Notes: generated by a model not told the origin, from the sequence alone. A stretch of 64,000 nt of DNA from JBDWFY01 sp965275915 (GCA_965275915.1 CBDHYI010000007.1:682001-746000); one strand, 5' to 3'; numbered from the stretch's first letter, positions 17,714 to 26,999 are shown. Program-made: numbers and translations.

Positions 17714-17965
17714 CCTGACGTCACAACAAGGAACGCATCAAAACAAATCGGGCGGGAAGCAGGCTTTCGCTGCGCACTGCACGAACATCCGCTTTGCGCC
17801 TTATCTGGAAACAGCATTTGTTTACAGTCGAAGGTGAGGGAACATGTTCCGGCCGTGACCACGACCGATAACTTCTGAAGTGGTCTGCCTCAAGACGCCA
17901 TAACCTTTTGTCGCTGCCAGTTTTTGCGCGATCGTGCGGGTCGTAAGAGCGTATTGGGTTCGCTG

Positions 17966-18952
17966 TCACCGCTGCATGAATGAAGACGGATCATTGGAGA
18001 CAGTCGTATCGGGATCGCCATCGATAGCAACATCAATGAGTGCAACCAGTTCATCGAGCGCATAGTCAAGGCTGAGCGGGCTTGAATATGCGAGCGCACC
18101 TGACAATAAGGGTGGAACAATAATTTCGCGGCCTTCCTTATAGGCTCTCGTCATGTGCCGGAGCGGCAGGTTCTCAAGCTGGGTTTCGATGGAAGCCTCA
18201 TTAAGCCAAACAACAATGTCGGCATCGTAGGGTTCGGTGATTTCGCGGGATAGTCGCGTATAAAATCCACGGCTTGAAAGCGATTTGAGTCTGGCGGGCA
18301 TTTCAAATCCCAGCGCCTGCATAATTCTCCAGCGAACGTCACTGGCGTTGAAGAACAGCGGTCCGGAAGGCTGACCGATAAAAGCCGTTTTTCCGCGCCA
18401 ACCGGGACGCAGATCGCGAATGTACTGTATTCGGGCCTGTAGTTGATCGATGATCTCTTGCGCCCTTTGCTCCTTGCCAGTGATCTTTCCGATTGCGGTC
18501 AGCATCTCAGTCCAGGACGTCTCATACGGGCCATATCCGGGCTTTGGCGGAACAACAGGCGCGATTTTTGAGAGCAGCCGATACTCGTCCTCACTCAGGT
18601 CGGTCCAGATGGCTTCGATGAGGTCAGGCTCAAGCGCGGCGATGAGTTCGGCATTTATCGGACCGCGAATTACAACTGGCTTGAATGCGCTCAGTTTGTC
18701 TTCCGCCCATGGCCAGAGGCCGTGTTCGTTGCCGCCGTACCAATACCGGATCGCTACAGGTTCAACGCCCAGCGCAAGGAAAAAATCGGCACCATTGTAG
18801 CTCAGTGAGACAATGCGCTCAGGTCTTTCCTGGAGTGTGGTAACACCCCAATTATGCTCGAACCGCTGTTCTGCCGCCGATACCGGCGACCAACAAATCA
18901 TAAAAATCACCGGAAATACCGGTATCCTTCGGAGGAAAAAACAAACGTCCAT
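17966..18952 (-). CDS. Iron-siderophore type periplasmic binding protein (FecB/FepB-like)
   Basis: This 328-residue class III binding protein begins with a hydrophobic signal ending near VSA-AEQ. It then shows VTTLQERPERIVSLSYNGADFFLALGVEPVA, the typical start of FecB/FepB domains, with two lobes joined by a long helix. It should deliver a ferric siderophore or haem-like ligand. The ATG of MDVCFFL is preferred; a GTG at 18985 gives a longer start and no site is strong. It is the gene after the TonB-dependent receptor (64 bases). No FecCD permease or FecE ATPase is within the window, which is unusual. Confidence 0.85.
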   Translation of the reverse strand: MDVCFFLRRIPVFPVIFMICWSPVSAAEQRFEHNWGVTTLQERPERIVSLSYNGADFFLALGVEPVAIRYWYGGNEHGLWPWAEDKLSAFKPVVIRGPINAELIAALEPDLIEAIWTDLSEDEYRLLSKIAPVVPPKPGYGPYETSWTEMLTAIGKITGKEQRAQEIIDQLQARIQYIRDLRPGWRGKTAFIGQPSGPLFFNASDVRWRIMQALGFEMPARLKSLSSRGFYTRLSREITEPYDADIVVWLNEASIETQLENLPLRHMTRAYKEGREIIVPPLLSGALAYSSPLSLDYALDELVALIDVAIDGDPDTTVSNDPSSFMQR

Positions 18953-19015
18953 TCGCACCAAGATACTCTTCTTTTCCGACCGCACGGATCTTTCACAGCA
19001 GACGCGACCGTCTGA

Positions 19016-21175
19016 TCACCATTTTGCGTACGCTTTCAACCTGAAGGAACGGCCTTCTCCATAGCTGCAGGTATAAATGCCGTCGCAACTGGCAACATAA
19101 CGCGTGTCGGCAATGTTGGTTACGTTCAAATCCACGCCCCAATTGTCCCGTTCGTAACCGAGTTTCGCATCAAACAGCGTTGCAGCAGGCACTTTGAGTG
19201 TGTTTTCGTTATCGACCCATGAAGGGCCCTGGTAACGAATGCCGCCACCGACTGTCACGCCTTCAAATCTGCCGTCTGGAACCGTGTAATCCACAAACAG
19301 TGATGCAAGCTGTTCCGGAACCACATTGGGCGTTTTGCCGATAATCGATGTATCCGAATCTTTCGTGATTTCAAGATCATATGCCGTGATCGCAGCCGTG
19401 AGCCGTAGATCGTCCGTCACGTTGGCCTTGGCCTCAAACTCAAATCCGCGCGAGTTGACTTCACCGATTTGGGTTTCCGACCCGAATGGTCCGGTGACGA
19501 CATTTCTGCGTGTGAGATCAAAAAAGGCAATGGTAACAAGCCCGTCTAACCAGGTCGGCTGGTACTTCAAACCCGCTTCAAACTGTTCGCCTGCTTCCGG
19601 TTCGAAAAAGTCAACCGAAGCGGACGAGCCAATAAGCGGATTGAAAAAAGTCGCCGCGCTTGCATACGGCGTAAGGCCGCCGGCAAACTCATAGGCGATG
19701 CCGGCCCGACCCGAGAATGCGGTGTCTGATCCCTTATATTCGGGTGTTCCCGTGGCATGCGTGTCCACGAAATCATAACGCCCGTTCAATGTTACCGTCC
19801 AATTGTTATCGAACTTGATGCGATCTTGAACATAGATCCCGATACGGTTCTGGACGACGTTCTGGTCAATATAGGATACCGGGTCCGGCTGTGCCGCACC
19901 ATATCTCGGATCGGTGACGCTAATCGTCGTCCCGATTGCTGAGGCTTGAACCTGGTCCAAGTTAAAATAATTGTAGTCTATTCCGAACAGAAGATTATGC
20001 TCGATCGGTCCGGTGGCAATTGTACCATCCAGTTGATTGTCGATAAGAAAATTATTGATCGTTGTGTCGTGCTCAAAAACGATCCGGCTAAATACGGCAT
20101 CAGGCAAGACGGGTGTCGGCGAAAATCCCGAATACCCGAACGGGTAGAGATTGAACTCATGCAGATCGGAATAGCCATAGCGAACGTTTTGTCGCACAGT
20201 CCAGTCATTGTCGAATATGTGTTCGAATTCATATCCGATGGAGGCCTGCCGACGCAGATACTCATCAAGGTCCGGCTCGGTATAATTTCTATCCGGATCG
20301 ATAAAGCCGAAGGATGTCGACTTCACTGTCCCCGTATAGGGTAGAAAACTGGCTGCTCCATGTGTCTCATCGACTATCGTTGCATTGGCAAGAACAGTAA
20401 GGCTCGTGGAAATATTCGGTCTCCAGGTCAGGCTTGGAGACACGGAACCGCGGGCTCCTTCCTGGAAGTCATGGTATCCTTCACCGCCAAGGACACGACC
20501 GGACACCCGAAAATCGTAAAACTCGCCGAATGAGTCCGCTACATCGAACCCCAAATAAGCCGTTCCGGCATCATTGATACCTGTCTCAATATTTCGGATC
20601 CGATCGCCCGTGGGTTTCTTGCTGATATAGTTTATTATCCCGCCGGGACTTGATCCGCCATAAAGAACCGAGGCGGGACCGCGCAGAACATCAATTCGAT
20701 CCAGGTTGAAGCTATCGACGTAAAACGCGCCGAAACCATACCCGTAAAGCTGGAGACCATCGAGAAAGACACCGGATTGGGTCGCGTTGAAACCGCGAAG
20801 GAAGAACCAGTTTGTATCGCTGTCCGGACCGAATGGTTGTGCGAAGACACCGGCGGTATAGCGCAGCGCTTCATCTGTCGTCTGGGCCCCCTGATCATCG
20901 ATTTGCTCCCGGGTGATAACTGAAACGGACTGCGGGATTTCCTCTATTGGAACACTGGACTTTGATCCGGTACCGGTGGATTTTGCTACGTAGCCGTCGA
21001 TGATTGCAGCGTTGTTCCCCGAACCCTGCCCGTCGACGACAATTTCGCGCAGATTGGTTACATCTGAGGTGTCCGCATCAACGGTCTGCTGGGCAAGAAG
21101 TTCCGACGGCCAGTATGAAATGACCGCCGCTACGCCAACGCAAAGACGAATTGACACAGTATATGCGCCGCTCAT
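19016..21175 (-). CDS. TonB-dependent siderophore receptor (FhuA/FpvA family)
   Basis: A 719-residue outer-membrane receptor with a signal peptide (about residues 1-28), a plug domain (EEIPQSVSVITREQIDDQG, ALRYTAGVFAQP, RIDVLRGPASVLYGGSSPGGIINYISKKP) and a beta-barrel that ends in aromatic KAYAKW. The plug sequence is that of ferrisiderophore receptors. There is no N-terminal signalling extension for an anti-sigma factor, so control is likely by the AraC regulator next door. GAGGAG precedes the ATG by about ten bases. The receptor class is clear; the ligand is not. Confidence 0.95.
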   Translation of the reverse strand: MSGAYTVSIRLCVGVAAVISYWPSELLAQQTVDADTSDVTNLREIVVDGQGSGNNAAIIDGYVAKSTGTGSKSSVPIEEIPQSVSVITREQIDDQGAQTTDEALRYTAGVFAQPFGPDSDTNWFFLRGFNATQSGVFLDGLQLYGYGFGAFYVDSFNLDRIDVLRGPASVLYGGSSPGGIINYISKKPTGDRIRNIETGINDAGTAYLGFDVADSFGEFYDFRVSGRVLGGEGYHDFQEGARGSVSPSLTWRPNISTSLTVLANATIVDETHGAASFLPYTGTVKSTSFGFIDPDRNYTEPDLDEYLRRQASIGYEFEHIFDNDWTVRQNVRYGYSDLHEFNLYPFGYSGFSPTPVLPDAVFSRIVFEHDTTINNFLIDNQLDGTIATGPIEHNLLFGIDYNYFNLDQVQASAIGTTISVTDPRYGAAQPDPVSYIDQNVVQNRIGIYVQDRIKFDNNWTVTLNGRYDFVDTHATGTPEYKGSDTAFSGRAGIAYEFAGGLTPYASAATFFNPLIGSSASVDFFEPEAGEQFEAGLKYQPTWLDGLVTIAFFDLTRRNVVTGPFGSETQIGEVNSRGFEFEAKANVTDDLRLTAAITAYDLEITKDSDTSIIGKTPNVVPEQLASLFVDYTVPDGRFEGVTVGGGIRYQGPSWVDNENTLKVPAATLFDAKLGYERDNWGVDLNVTNIADTRYVASCDGIYTCSYGEGRSFRLKAYAKW

Positions 21176-21268
21176 GATGTGCCGTCTCCTCAGAGTATGC
21201 GGTCCAGACAGGCGTCGAACCGCAAGAATCCATATGATCGGAGTATCTAGCTCAAGTTATCGACGGTA

Positions 21269-21302
21269 GATTGAATGTAATTTCGTCGGATTGAACGAAA
21301 TT
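21269..21302. promoter_or_regulatory. Direct 14-mer repeats upstream of the siderophore receptor
   Basis: GATTGAATGTAATT at 21269-21282 and GATTGAACGAAATT at 21289-21302 match at 12 of 14 positions and start exactly 20 bases apart, that is two helical turns. AraC-family proteins typically bind such tandem direct repeats. The same bases also form the dyad AATTTCGT-N8-ACGAAATT, just beyond the AraC gene stop. The site lies about 95 bases upstream of the receptor ATG, a suitable activator position. The nine-mer TGAATGTAA at 21272-21280 occurs in reverse at 22222-22230, before the AraC gene. Confidence 0.6.
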
Positions 21303-21310
21303 CGGATAAA

Positions 21311-22192
21311 TCAGCCCAGCTTGGATTTACGCCAGGCATTTGGCGTTGTGCCGGTGAACTGGCGGAAAACCCGCGTGAAATGCGCCTGATCGGAAAACCC
21401 GGTTGCCATAGCAATAGCGCTCAGAACCATATTGGTGTTTTCCATATAGTGTTTTGCACGATTGATCCTTGATCGCATCTGCCAGCGATGCGGAGGCATG
21501 CCGGTCGCAAGCCGGAATGCACTGCAAAAGTAGGCGGGAGACAAACCGGCTATCTGCGCCAACTCTTCCAGACGGATTGTTTCAGCGTGGTTGTCTTCAA
21601 TGAACTCGATAGTCCTGCGCAATTTATTTGTTGCCAGTTTTCCTTTGTGCCGCCCGGACACGGGCTTGATTTGCGCCAGGGCTACGAACAGGGCGCAGAT
21701 CAGACTGTCCCCGTAAAGATCATGCAAGGCACCGGGAGATTCACATTGCTCCGCTATCAGATTTGCGAGCGACAGAATCCGGTTATCCGAAAATGAAAGG
21801 TTGGGCACATCGATCTGCCCGGTTTCAAAATCATCAGCCAGTTTTCCCGACAGTTTCTCTACATCGAAATGAATGTCCAGATGACGCAGGGTGGCGACGT
21901 TTTCGATCCTCGACCAAACCTTGAATCCGGCTGGAATATAAAAAAGCCGGTTTTCGGAGTTGCTCTGTTCCGGCGGCACGGTCGGCGATGCGACTACATT
22001 CATCCGACCGCATCCAGTCTGGTCAAGCACGACAACCAGCCGAGGCGCGTGGGAAACATATTCCCCTTGCGCAAACGGACTGCACGCAACATCCCATAAA
22101 TCTGCTATTGCGCCTTCAAAGGTTCTGTGTCTGAGTTCACCAACGACCTTCAGACCTTCTATTGTGCTCTTCATGCGCGGATGAAACGACAT
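21311..22192 (-). CDS. AraC family regulator (PchR-like)
   Basis: A 293-residue regulator with an N-terminal ligand-sensing half and two C-terminal helix-turn-helix units (IRLEELAQIAGLSPAYFCSAFRLATGMPPHRWQMRSRI and LSAIAMATGFSDQAHFTRVFRQFTGTTPNAW). It resembles siderophore-responsive activators such as PchR by context: it is immediately upstream of the receptor gene on the same strand. I use the ATG at 22192; a TTG two codons earlier is possible. It probably activates the receptor and binding-protein genes when the ferric siderophore is present. Confidence 0.9.
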   Translation of the reverse strand: MSFHPRMKSTIEGLKVVGELRHRTFEGAIADLWDVACSPFAQGEYVSHAPRLVVVLDQTGCGRMNVVASPTVPPEQSNSENRLFYIPAGFKVWSRIENVATLRHLDIHFDVEKLSGKLADDFETGQIDVPNLSFSDNRILSLANLIAEQCESPGALHDLYGDSLICALFVALAQIKPVSGRHKGKLATNKLRRTIEFIEDNHAETIRLEELAQIAGLSPAYFCSAFRLATGMPPHRWQMRSRINRAKHYMENTNMVLSAIAMATGFSDQAHFTRVFRQFTGTTPNAWRKSKLG

Positions 22193-22306
22193 ATCCAATG
22201 CCTGAGTCTAAATATTGAATTTTACATTCATGTTTTAAATTGCATATGAATGGCGGAGATTGTCAAGTTTGCGCCACCAAATGATCCAACATAAACGCAA
22301 CACGCT

Positions 22307-23002
22307 CTAGACGTGAAAGCCACCGCCGTAATTGTAGACCGTGCCGCTCCGGTCGATGAACAGCCCCCGCCAGCGGGGATCGGCGCGGTCGATGAGTCCG
22401 CGCATGAGGCGGACGGAATCGTCGGCCTCATAGTCTCCGGTGTGCCCCGTTATATCTGTTTTCGTTCTGCCGGGACGCAGCGAGAAATACAGGACTCCAT
22501 GTTCCTGCAGAGCTTTGGCAAGCGAGATCGTGACAGCGTTGGTTGCGGCTTTCGTGGACCGGTAGATAGCCAGATCCGGAGTTTTCATCATATCGAAAAT
22601 ACCGGCCTGGCTACCCATCGTGACCCCAACGGGCGCGTCTGCGCGTTTGAGGTTCTCCAAGAGCGCCCGAGTCACGATTGCCGGTCCGAGGGCGTTGATC
22701 CGGAAAGCGTCATCCCATTCGTTCAGATTCGCATCGAGCGCCGACCTGGTTTTATCACCCATCACGCCGGCATTGTTGATTAAGACATCGATCGGTGTGC
22801 CGGCGAGTCGCGCGGCAAGGCTCCCGGCGCTTTGAGGAGACGCGGTATCGAGCTGAAAAATTTCAACGCCGATGGATTTCAGCTTTTCCGAGGTTTGAGG
22901 ATTTCGGCAGGTCGCCAGCACAGTCCAGCCATCCGCGTGGTATTGTCGGCAAAACTCCAATCCAAGCCCACGGCTCGATCCGGTTACAAGCACTGTCTTC
23001 AT
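22307..23002 (-). CDS. Short-chain dehydrogenase (sniffer/C-factor subgroup)
   Basis: A 231-residue SDR with TGSSRGLG cofactor motif, LINNAGVMGD and the YRSTKAA catalytic pair, closest in pattern to the sniffer/C-factor carbonyl reductase subgroup. Its ATG overlaps the stop of the TctA gene by four bases, so it is the last gene of the TTT operon. It may reduce or oxidise a carbonyl formed from the imported acid. Nothing in the sequence fixes the substrate. A shift from the standard YxxxK spacing is not seen. Confidence 0.85.
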   Translation of the reverse strand: MKTVLVTGSSRGLGLEFCRQYHADGWTVLATCRNPQTSEKLKSIGVEIFQLDTASPQSAGSLAARLAGTPIDVLINNAGVMGDKTRSALDANLNEWDDAFRINALGPAIVTRALLENLKRADAPVGVTMGSQAGIFDMMKTPDLAIYRSTKAATNAVTISLAKALQEHGVLYFSLRPGRTKTDITGHTGDYEADDSVRLMRGLIDRADPRWRGLFIDRSGTVYNYGGGFHV

Positions 23003-24513
23003 CCGGTTTCTTCCTTCCGACCTGATGAGCGTTGTCCAGCCGCTCGGTTCAGCCCTCCGAATACGGCCGGCGCGGCGGCAAATGCGATTGAAAAAAGGAG
23101 GATCGCCAGTGCAAGCGGGCGCTCCACATAAGGCAGCAGCGAGCCGTTTGATTCCATCATGCTGGCGCGGAACTTCTGTTCAAACAGCGGTGTCAGCACG
23201 AAACCGATCATGAAAGGAGCCGATGGCAGGCCGGTGATGCGCATGAGCAGCCCGACCGCGCCGAAGCCGATCATCACCCAGACGTCGAAGAAGAGATTGT
23301 TGAGCGAATAGGTGCCTGCAATTGCGAGAATGAATATCAGCGGCACAAGAATGGCCCGTGGCACACCGACCACCTTCGAGAGCGAGACGGCCAACGACAT
23401 CAGCAGCACAAATGCCAGCAGGGTGGCGACAAGATAGGTCGCGATAATTCCGTAAAACGCGTCCGGATGTTCCAGCACCAGCAAGGGACCGGGCTGGATG
23501 TTGTGGAACAGAAGAGCCGCCATCAGAATGACGTCCGCGCCACTGCCGGGAATCCCCATGGAAATCATTGGAATGAGCGCACCGCCAACAGTCGCGTTGT
23601 TGCCTGCCTCCGATGCAACAATTCCCTCCTCCCGGCCCGTCCCAAAGCTTTCGGGATCCCGGTCAATGTTCCGGGTCACAAAATAGGAGACCACAGACCC
23701 GATGTTCGCGCCGATGCCGGGGAGAATGCCGATCCAGACACCGATCAGGCTGGATCGGAGCAGGTTAAGCCAGTGCCGGGCCAGAGCTGTAACGGAACGC
23801 CAGATCTCAAGGGTTCGGACCGAGAGCTGCCGCGAGGGCAGCGCGCGCGCGCTGATGTCGTAAAGCAGGTGACCGATCGCGAATATGCCGACGAGCACCG
23901 CTTCGATGCGAAATCCGCTTTCAAAGGATTCATATCCGAAGGTGAACCGCGGCACCTGACTGACGAGATCGAGACCCACGAGCGCGCACAACATGCCCAG
24001 AAGTCCGGAGGTCAGACCGAGAAAAAAATTCTTGCCCGAGCAGGTCGCGATGATGAGGAGCCCCCCGAAGACCAGCGCCGCATACTCGAAACTGCCGAAG
24101 TTCCGAAGCGAAAACCGTGCGATGGGCTCCGACACCAGAGCAAGGCACAACCATGATATGAGGCCGCCGATCAGCGATGCAGAGACACCGAGGCCGAGGG
24201 CACGCGCGGCCTGGCCGCGTTTTGCAAGGGCATACCCGTCGAACGTGGTCATGATCGCGGCGGGAGATCCCGGAATACCAAGCGTGACACCGGTTACCAT
24301 GGCACCGCTGACCCCCCCGACATACATGCCGATCAAAAGCACCTGCGCAAGGTAGCTGTCCATGTGAAATGTCAGCGGCAGCGTCAAAACCATGATTACG
24401 CCCTGGTTCAGGCCGGGAATGGCGCCAAACACTATGCCGATTGCAACACCTGCGATTGAAAACAAGAGCGGCGCAACGGCAAAATGGTTGATGAGGGCGC
24501 TGCTTAACTCCAT
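22999..24513 (-). CDS. Tripartite tricarboxylate transporter large permease (TctA)
   Basis: A 504-residue integral membrane protein with the TctA signatures GAIPGLNQGVIMVLTLPLTFHM and LGIPGSPAAIMTTFDGYALAKRGQAARALG near the N-terminus and the internal repeat GILPGIGANIGSVVSYF, plus MISMGIPGSGADVILMAALL. It is the main pore of a proton- or sodium-coupled carboxylate importer. I start at the ATG of MELSSALI, which overlaps the upstream dehydrogenase gene by ten bases; a longer frame to 24627 reads as low-complexity Arg/Gly and is not used. Confidence 0.95.
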   Translation of the reverse strand: MELSSALINHFAVAPLLFSIAGVAIGIVFGAIPGLNQGVIMVLTLPLTFHMDSYLAQVLLIGMYVGGVSGAMVTGVTLGIPGSPAAIMTTFDGYALAKRGQAARALGLGVSASLIGGLISWLCLALVSEPIARFSLRNFGSFEYAALVFGGLLIIATCSGKNFFLGLTSGLLGMLCALVGLDLVSQVPRFTFGYESFESGFRIEAVLVGIFAIGHLLYDISARALPSRQLSVRTLEIWRSVTALARHWLNLLRSSLIGVWIGILPGIGANIGSVVSYFVTRNIDRDPESFGTGREEGIVASEAGNNATVGGALIPMISMGIPGSGADVILMAALLFHNIQPGPLLVLEHPDAFYGIIATYLVATLLAFVLLMSLAVSLSKVVGVPRAILVPLIFILAIAGTYSLNNLFFDVWVMIGFGAVGLLMRITGLPSAPFMIGFVLTPLFEQKFRASMMESNGSLLPYVERPLALAILLFSIAFAAAPAVFGGLNRAAGQRSSGRKEETG

Positions 24514-25391
24514 GAACGCTCCGTCTTCCGAGAACTGTTCCGCACCCGGTCCGCGTGCGTCTGCACCAGCCCGTCTGTGTCGCTCATATCCGCCATAACC
24601 CGGGACGCCGCACCGAGCACCGGGCACACGGCTCCCGTCACGTTCGCCATGGACGCATAAGCGGCCATGTCCTTCCGGTTGATCGGCGTGGGGGGTTGGC
24701 GTTCGGACCTGCCGGTAGCCCAGTGGGCGTGACGCGCAAAGACCTTGGACATCCCCGCCCCGTCAGCTTCCACGACGGCGTTTACGAAAACTTCCGGGTC
24801 CAGGCCGAGAGCGTCGCCCACCGCAATCGCCTCAGAAAAGACAAGCATGGTCGCATTGCCGATAGCATTGTTGAGAACTTTGGCGACGGCACCGCTGCCG
24901 ACACCGCCGAGATGGGCGTAAGCCCGGCTGGTCCGGTTCAGGAACTCCGAAGCCGCGGCAACATCCTGATCGGACCCGCCGACAAAGTGATAGAGAGACC
25001 CTGCGCGGGCATCATGCGGCAATCCAATCAGGCCGGCCTCAATGTGGCGACGTCCCGATACTCCGGAAATCGCTGCAAGTTCCCTGGCGCGCACGGGCGC
25101 GACGGTCGACGTTTCAATGACGAGTTGACCGGACTTGGAAGGTGTTTGTTCAATCTCGCGGTAAACCGCACGCAAGGCTTTTTCGGTCGGCAAGGACACC
25201 ACGACCGTATGGCATTGCTCCAGGATCCGACCAAGATCTTCCCCTGCCGTGACGAACCAGCCTTCCGCTCTTTTCCGGGAGGACGGATCCGGGTCCACAC
25301 CCGCGACGCGAAGGCCGGTATCTGCCAGAGCGCCGGCCATCGCTGATCCCATCGCACCAAGACCGACGAAGCCGTAGTCAAATTCCGGCAT
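24504..25391 (-). CDS. Beta-hydroxyacid dehydrogenase (3-hydroxyisobutyrate DH family)
   Basis: A 295-residue NAD(P)-dependent enzyme with the N-terminal YGFVGLGAMGSAMAGALADTG Rossmann motif, the substrate-binding region and the catalytic lysine in GSGAVAKVLNNAIGN. Related enzymes oxidise 3-hydroxyisobutyrate, tartronate semialdehyde and similar acids. It is inserted between the TctB and TctA genes, three bases after the first and overlapping the second, which strongly suggests that the imported substrate is or yields a 3-hydroxy acid. The exact substrate cannot be read. Confidence 0.88.
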   Translation of the reverse strand: MPEFDYGFVGLGAMGSAMAGALADTGLRVAGVDPDPSSRKRAEGWFVTAGEDLGRILEQCHTVVVSLPTEKALRAVYREIEQTPSKSGQLVIETSTVAPVRARELAAISGVSGRRHIEAGLIGLPHDARAGSLYHFVGGSDQDVAAASEFLNRTSRAYAHLGGVGSGAVAKVLNNAIGNATMLVFSEAIAVGDALGLDPEVFVNAVVEADGAGMSKVFARHAHWATGRSERQPPTPINRKDMAAYASMANVTGAVCPVLGAASRVMADMSDTDGLVQTHADRVRNSSRKTERSWS

Positions 25392-25394
25392 GGG

Positions 25395-25901
25395 CTAGCT
25401 CACAATATCAACGTAAAGGAGATTGTTGAAACTCCAGGCAATTCCGGCGGCAAGAAACGCACCCGTCGCCATTGCCAAGGCCACGACACCGATCTTTGCC
25501 TGCCTCGACGCAAGAAAGGCAACGCATCCTGCGAAAACGCCCGAGACAAGGATGTAGATCCATGGGGAAAGACCCAGCGAAACCAGGAATGCATACAAGG
25601 CCAGAACACAAAGCAGCGCGGCCGACCCGACGATCGAGGCCATTGACGGAACGGTGTCTTCGGACGCTTTGTTTGATGATCCGTGCAGCATGTCCTGAAC
25701 GGTCAGCACGGCGCCGAGAAAGACGAGCGCGACCGGAATGACCGATGCGAGCAAACGGGCGCCAACCGGCTCGAACTGCGGCGGAGGAAGTTGTGTCGCG
25801 ACCGTTGCCAGCCAGCTCATGGCGATGACCAGGCAAATCCCCAGCCATCCTTGAGCTCCTGGCCGGCGCGGTTTCGCGCCGCCCCGTTCGGCGCTATTCA
25901 T
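25395..25901 (-). CDS. Tripartite tricarboxylate transporter small subunit (TctB)
   Basis: A 168-residue membrane protein with four hydrophobic segments and the poorly conserved layout of TctB (GWLGICLVIAMSWLAT, LLASVIPVALVFLGAVLT, ALLCVLALYAFLVSLGLSPWI, and a final VALAMATGAFLAAGIAWSFNNLL). The ATG overlaps the stop of the TctC-type binding protein gene (ATGAATAG). A longer open frame upstream to 26021 lies inside the binding-protein gene and is ignored. TctB has an accessory role with TctA in carboxylate import. Confidence 0.88.
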   Translation of the reverse strand: MNSAERGGAKPRRPGAQGWLGICLVIAMSWLATVATQLPPPQFEPVGARLLASVIPVALVFLGAVLTVQDMLHGSSNKASEDTVPSMASIVGSAALLCVLALYAFLVSLGLSPWIYILVSGVFAGCVAFLASRQAKIGVVALAMATGAFLAAGIAWSFNNLLYVDIVS

Positions 25902-26880
25902 TCGAGCCCGTTCCAAGTTCGAACTTTTCGACGATCGCAACGGTGTTCGCGTACTGCGCATCAACCTCTTTCTGCAGCTCTTCGCCACGGGCAAACCGCA
26001 GGTCGATGATGCGTTGGCCAAGCTCTTCCTGAAGCTCCGGGTCCGCCATGACGGCTTCGATCTTGTCCGCCCAATACACTCGAACGTCTTCAGGAACGTC
26101 CTTGTGCGCCCAGAAATAATTGGTCACGCTGCCGACGTCCGCCATGCTCGGGTAGCCGCTTTCCCCGGCTGAGGGAAGTTCCTCAAGCCCCGGCACTTCC
26201 ACGGGCCGGAAGACGAACAACGGCTTGATGTCCCCGCTCTCGAAGTATTTCTGACTTTCAGATACGGATGTAATACCGAGATCGATCTGATGGCCGACCA
26301 GAGCAGCGCGGATCGGTCCGCCGCCGCCCGGAATGTTGATCATGTTGAACTCAACGCCAAGCGCATCCATCACCTTGAGCGCAACCATGTGGCTGTGCGC
26401 CCTCAGGAACACACCAACTCTCACGGCACCCGGATTCTCCTTTGCGTAGGAAATCAGTTCCGGAAGATTATCGAAGGGAGCATCTTTTGCAGCCGCATAC
26501 ATGATATCGATGGAGCCGGCGCGTGCGACCGGCACCATGTCTTGAAAATCGCGCCCGAGAATGCCCTGGGCGGCGGTTCCCATGAAGGCCTGGTGGAAAA
26601 ACAGAAGTGTGTAGCCGTCCTTCGGCGCGTCATAGGCAGCGCGGGTTCCAGTCGCGGTCGCACCGCCCTTTATGTTTTTGACCACCAGCTTGGCTGGAAC
26701 ATGTTTCTCAAGATGCTTAAGGATGATCCTTAGGTTGATGTCAGCCGCCCCCCCTGCCCCGTTCGGCAGGACAAATGTCACCGGTTTTTCCGGATATTCA
26801 GCTATTGCCGGAGTACCAAGCCCGAAGGCCAGCGCCAGGGCCAGCACCGCTCTACCCAGACGCTTTTTCAAGTCAGCCAT
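25894..26880 (-). CDS. TctC-type periplasmic binding protein (TTT family)
   Basis: A 328-residue binding protein with a signal peptide ending TPAIA-EYP and the mature start EKPVTFVLPNGAGGAADINLRI, the usual Bug/TctC domain. These bind carboxylates without strong charge partners, using two water-bridged loops. The ATG at 26880 has GGGAGGAAACA before it; an upstream start at 26916 lacks support. It is the first gene of the leftward TTT operon and faces the LysR gene over 119 bases. Confidence 0.93.
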   Translation of the reverse strand: MADLKKRLGRAVLALALAFGLGTPAIAEYPEKPVTFVLPNGAGGAADINLRIILKHLEKHVPAKLVVKNIKGGATATGTRAAYDAPKDGYTLLFFHQAFMGTAAQGILGRDFQDMVPVARAGSIDIMYAAAKDAPFDNLPELISYAKENPGAVRVGVFLRAHSHMVALKVMDALGVEFNMINIPGGGGPIRAALVGHQIDLGITSVSESQKYFESGDIKPLFVFRPVEVPGLEELPSAGESGYPSMADVGSVTNYFWAHKDVPEDVRVYWADKIEAVMADPELQEELGQRIIDLRFARGEELQKEVDAQYANTVAIVEKFELGTGSNE

Positions 26881-26922
26881 TGTTTCCTCCCTTGTGCCGG
26901 CGGCGCTTCCGCGCATCGACCG

Positions 26923-26937
26923 GTCTCCTTAGGAGAC
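26923..26937. promoter_or_regulatory. Palindrome in tctC-lysR intergenic region (LysR box candidate)
   Basis: The 15-base GTCTCCT-T-AGGAGAC is a perfect dyad between the divergent TctC and LysR genes, and it contains a T-N11-A core (T at 26924, A at 26936) of the kind bound by LysR proteins. It lies 43 to 57 bases upstream of the tctC ATG. Binding is inferred from position and symmetry. Confidence 0.5.
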
Positions 26938-26999
26938 TAGACAGGCTGACATGCCCAACCTAAAAAGAAATTATCTTTAACCATTCCAATGCGGAATAT

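Noticed and set aside
17839..17850. Palindrome GGAACATGTTCC
   Set aside because: It lies between two convergent genes where no promoter is expected, and no known protein can be tied to it.
17840..17965. Frame continuing past the stop of the iron-binding protein for about 40 codons
   Set aside because: After the TGA the same frame reads on to a TAA, but the protein already has its full family length and no read-through context is seen. Most likely chance.
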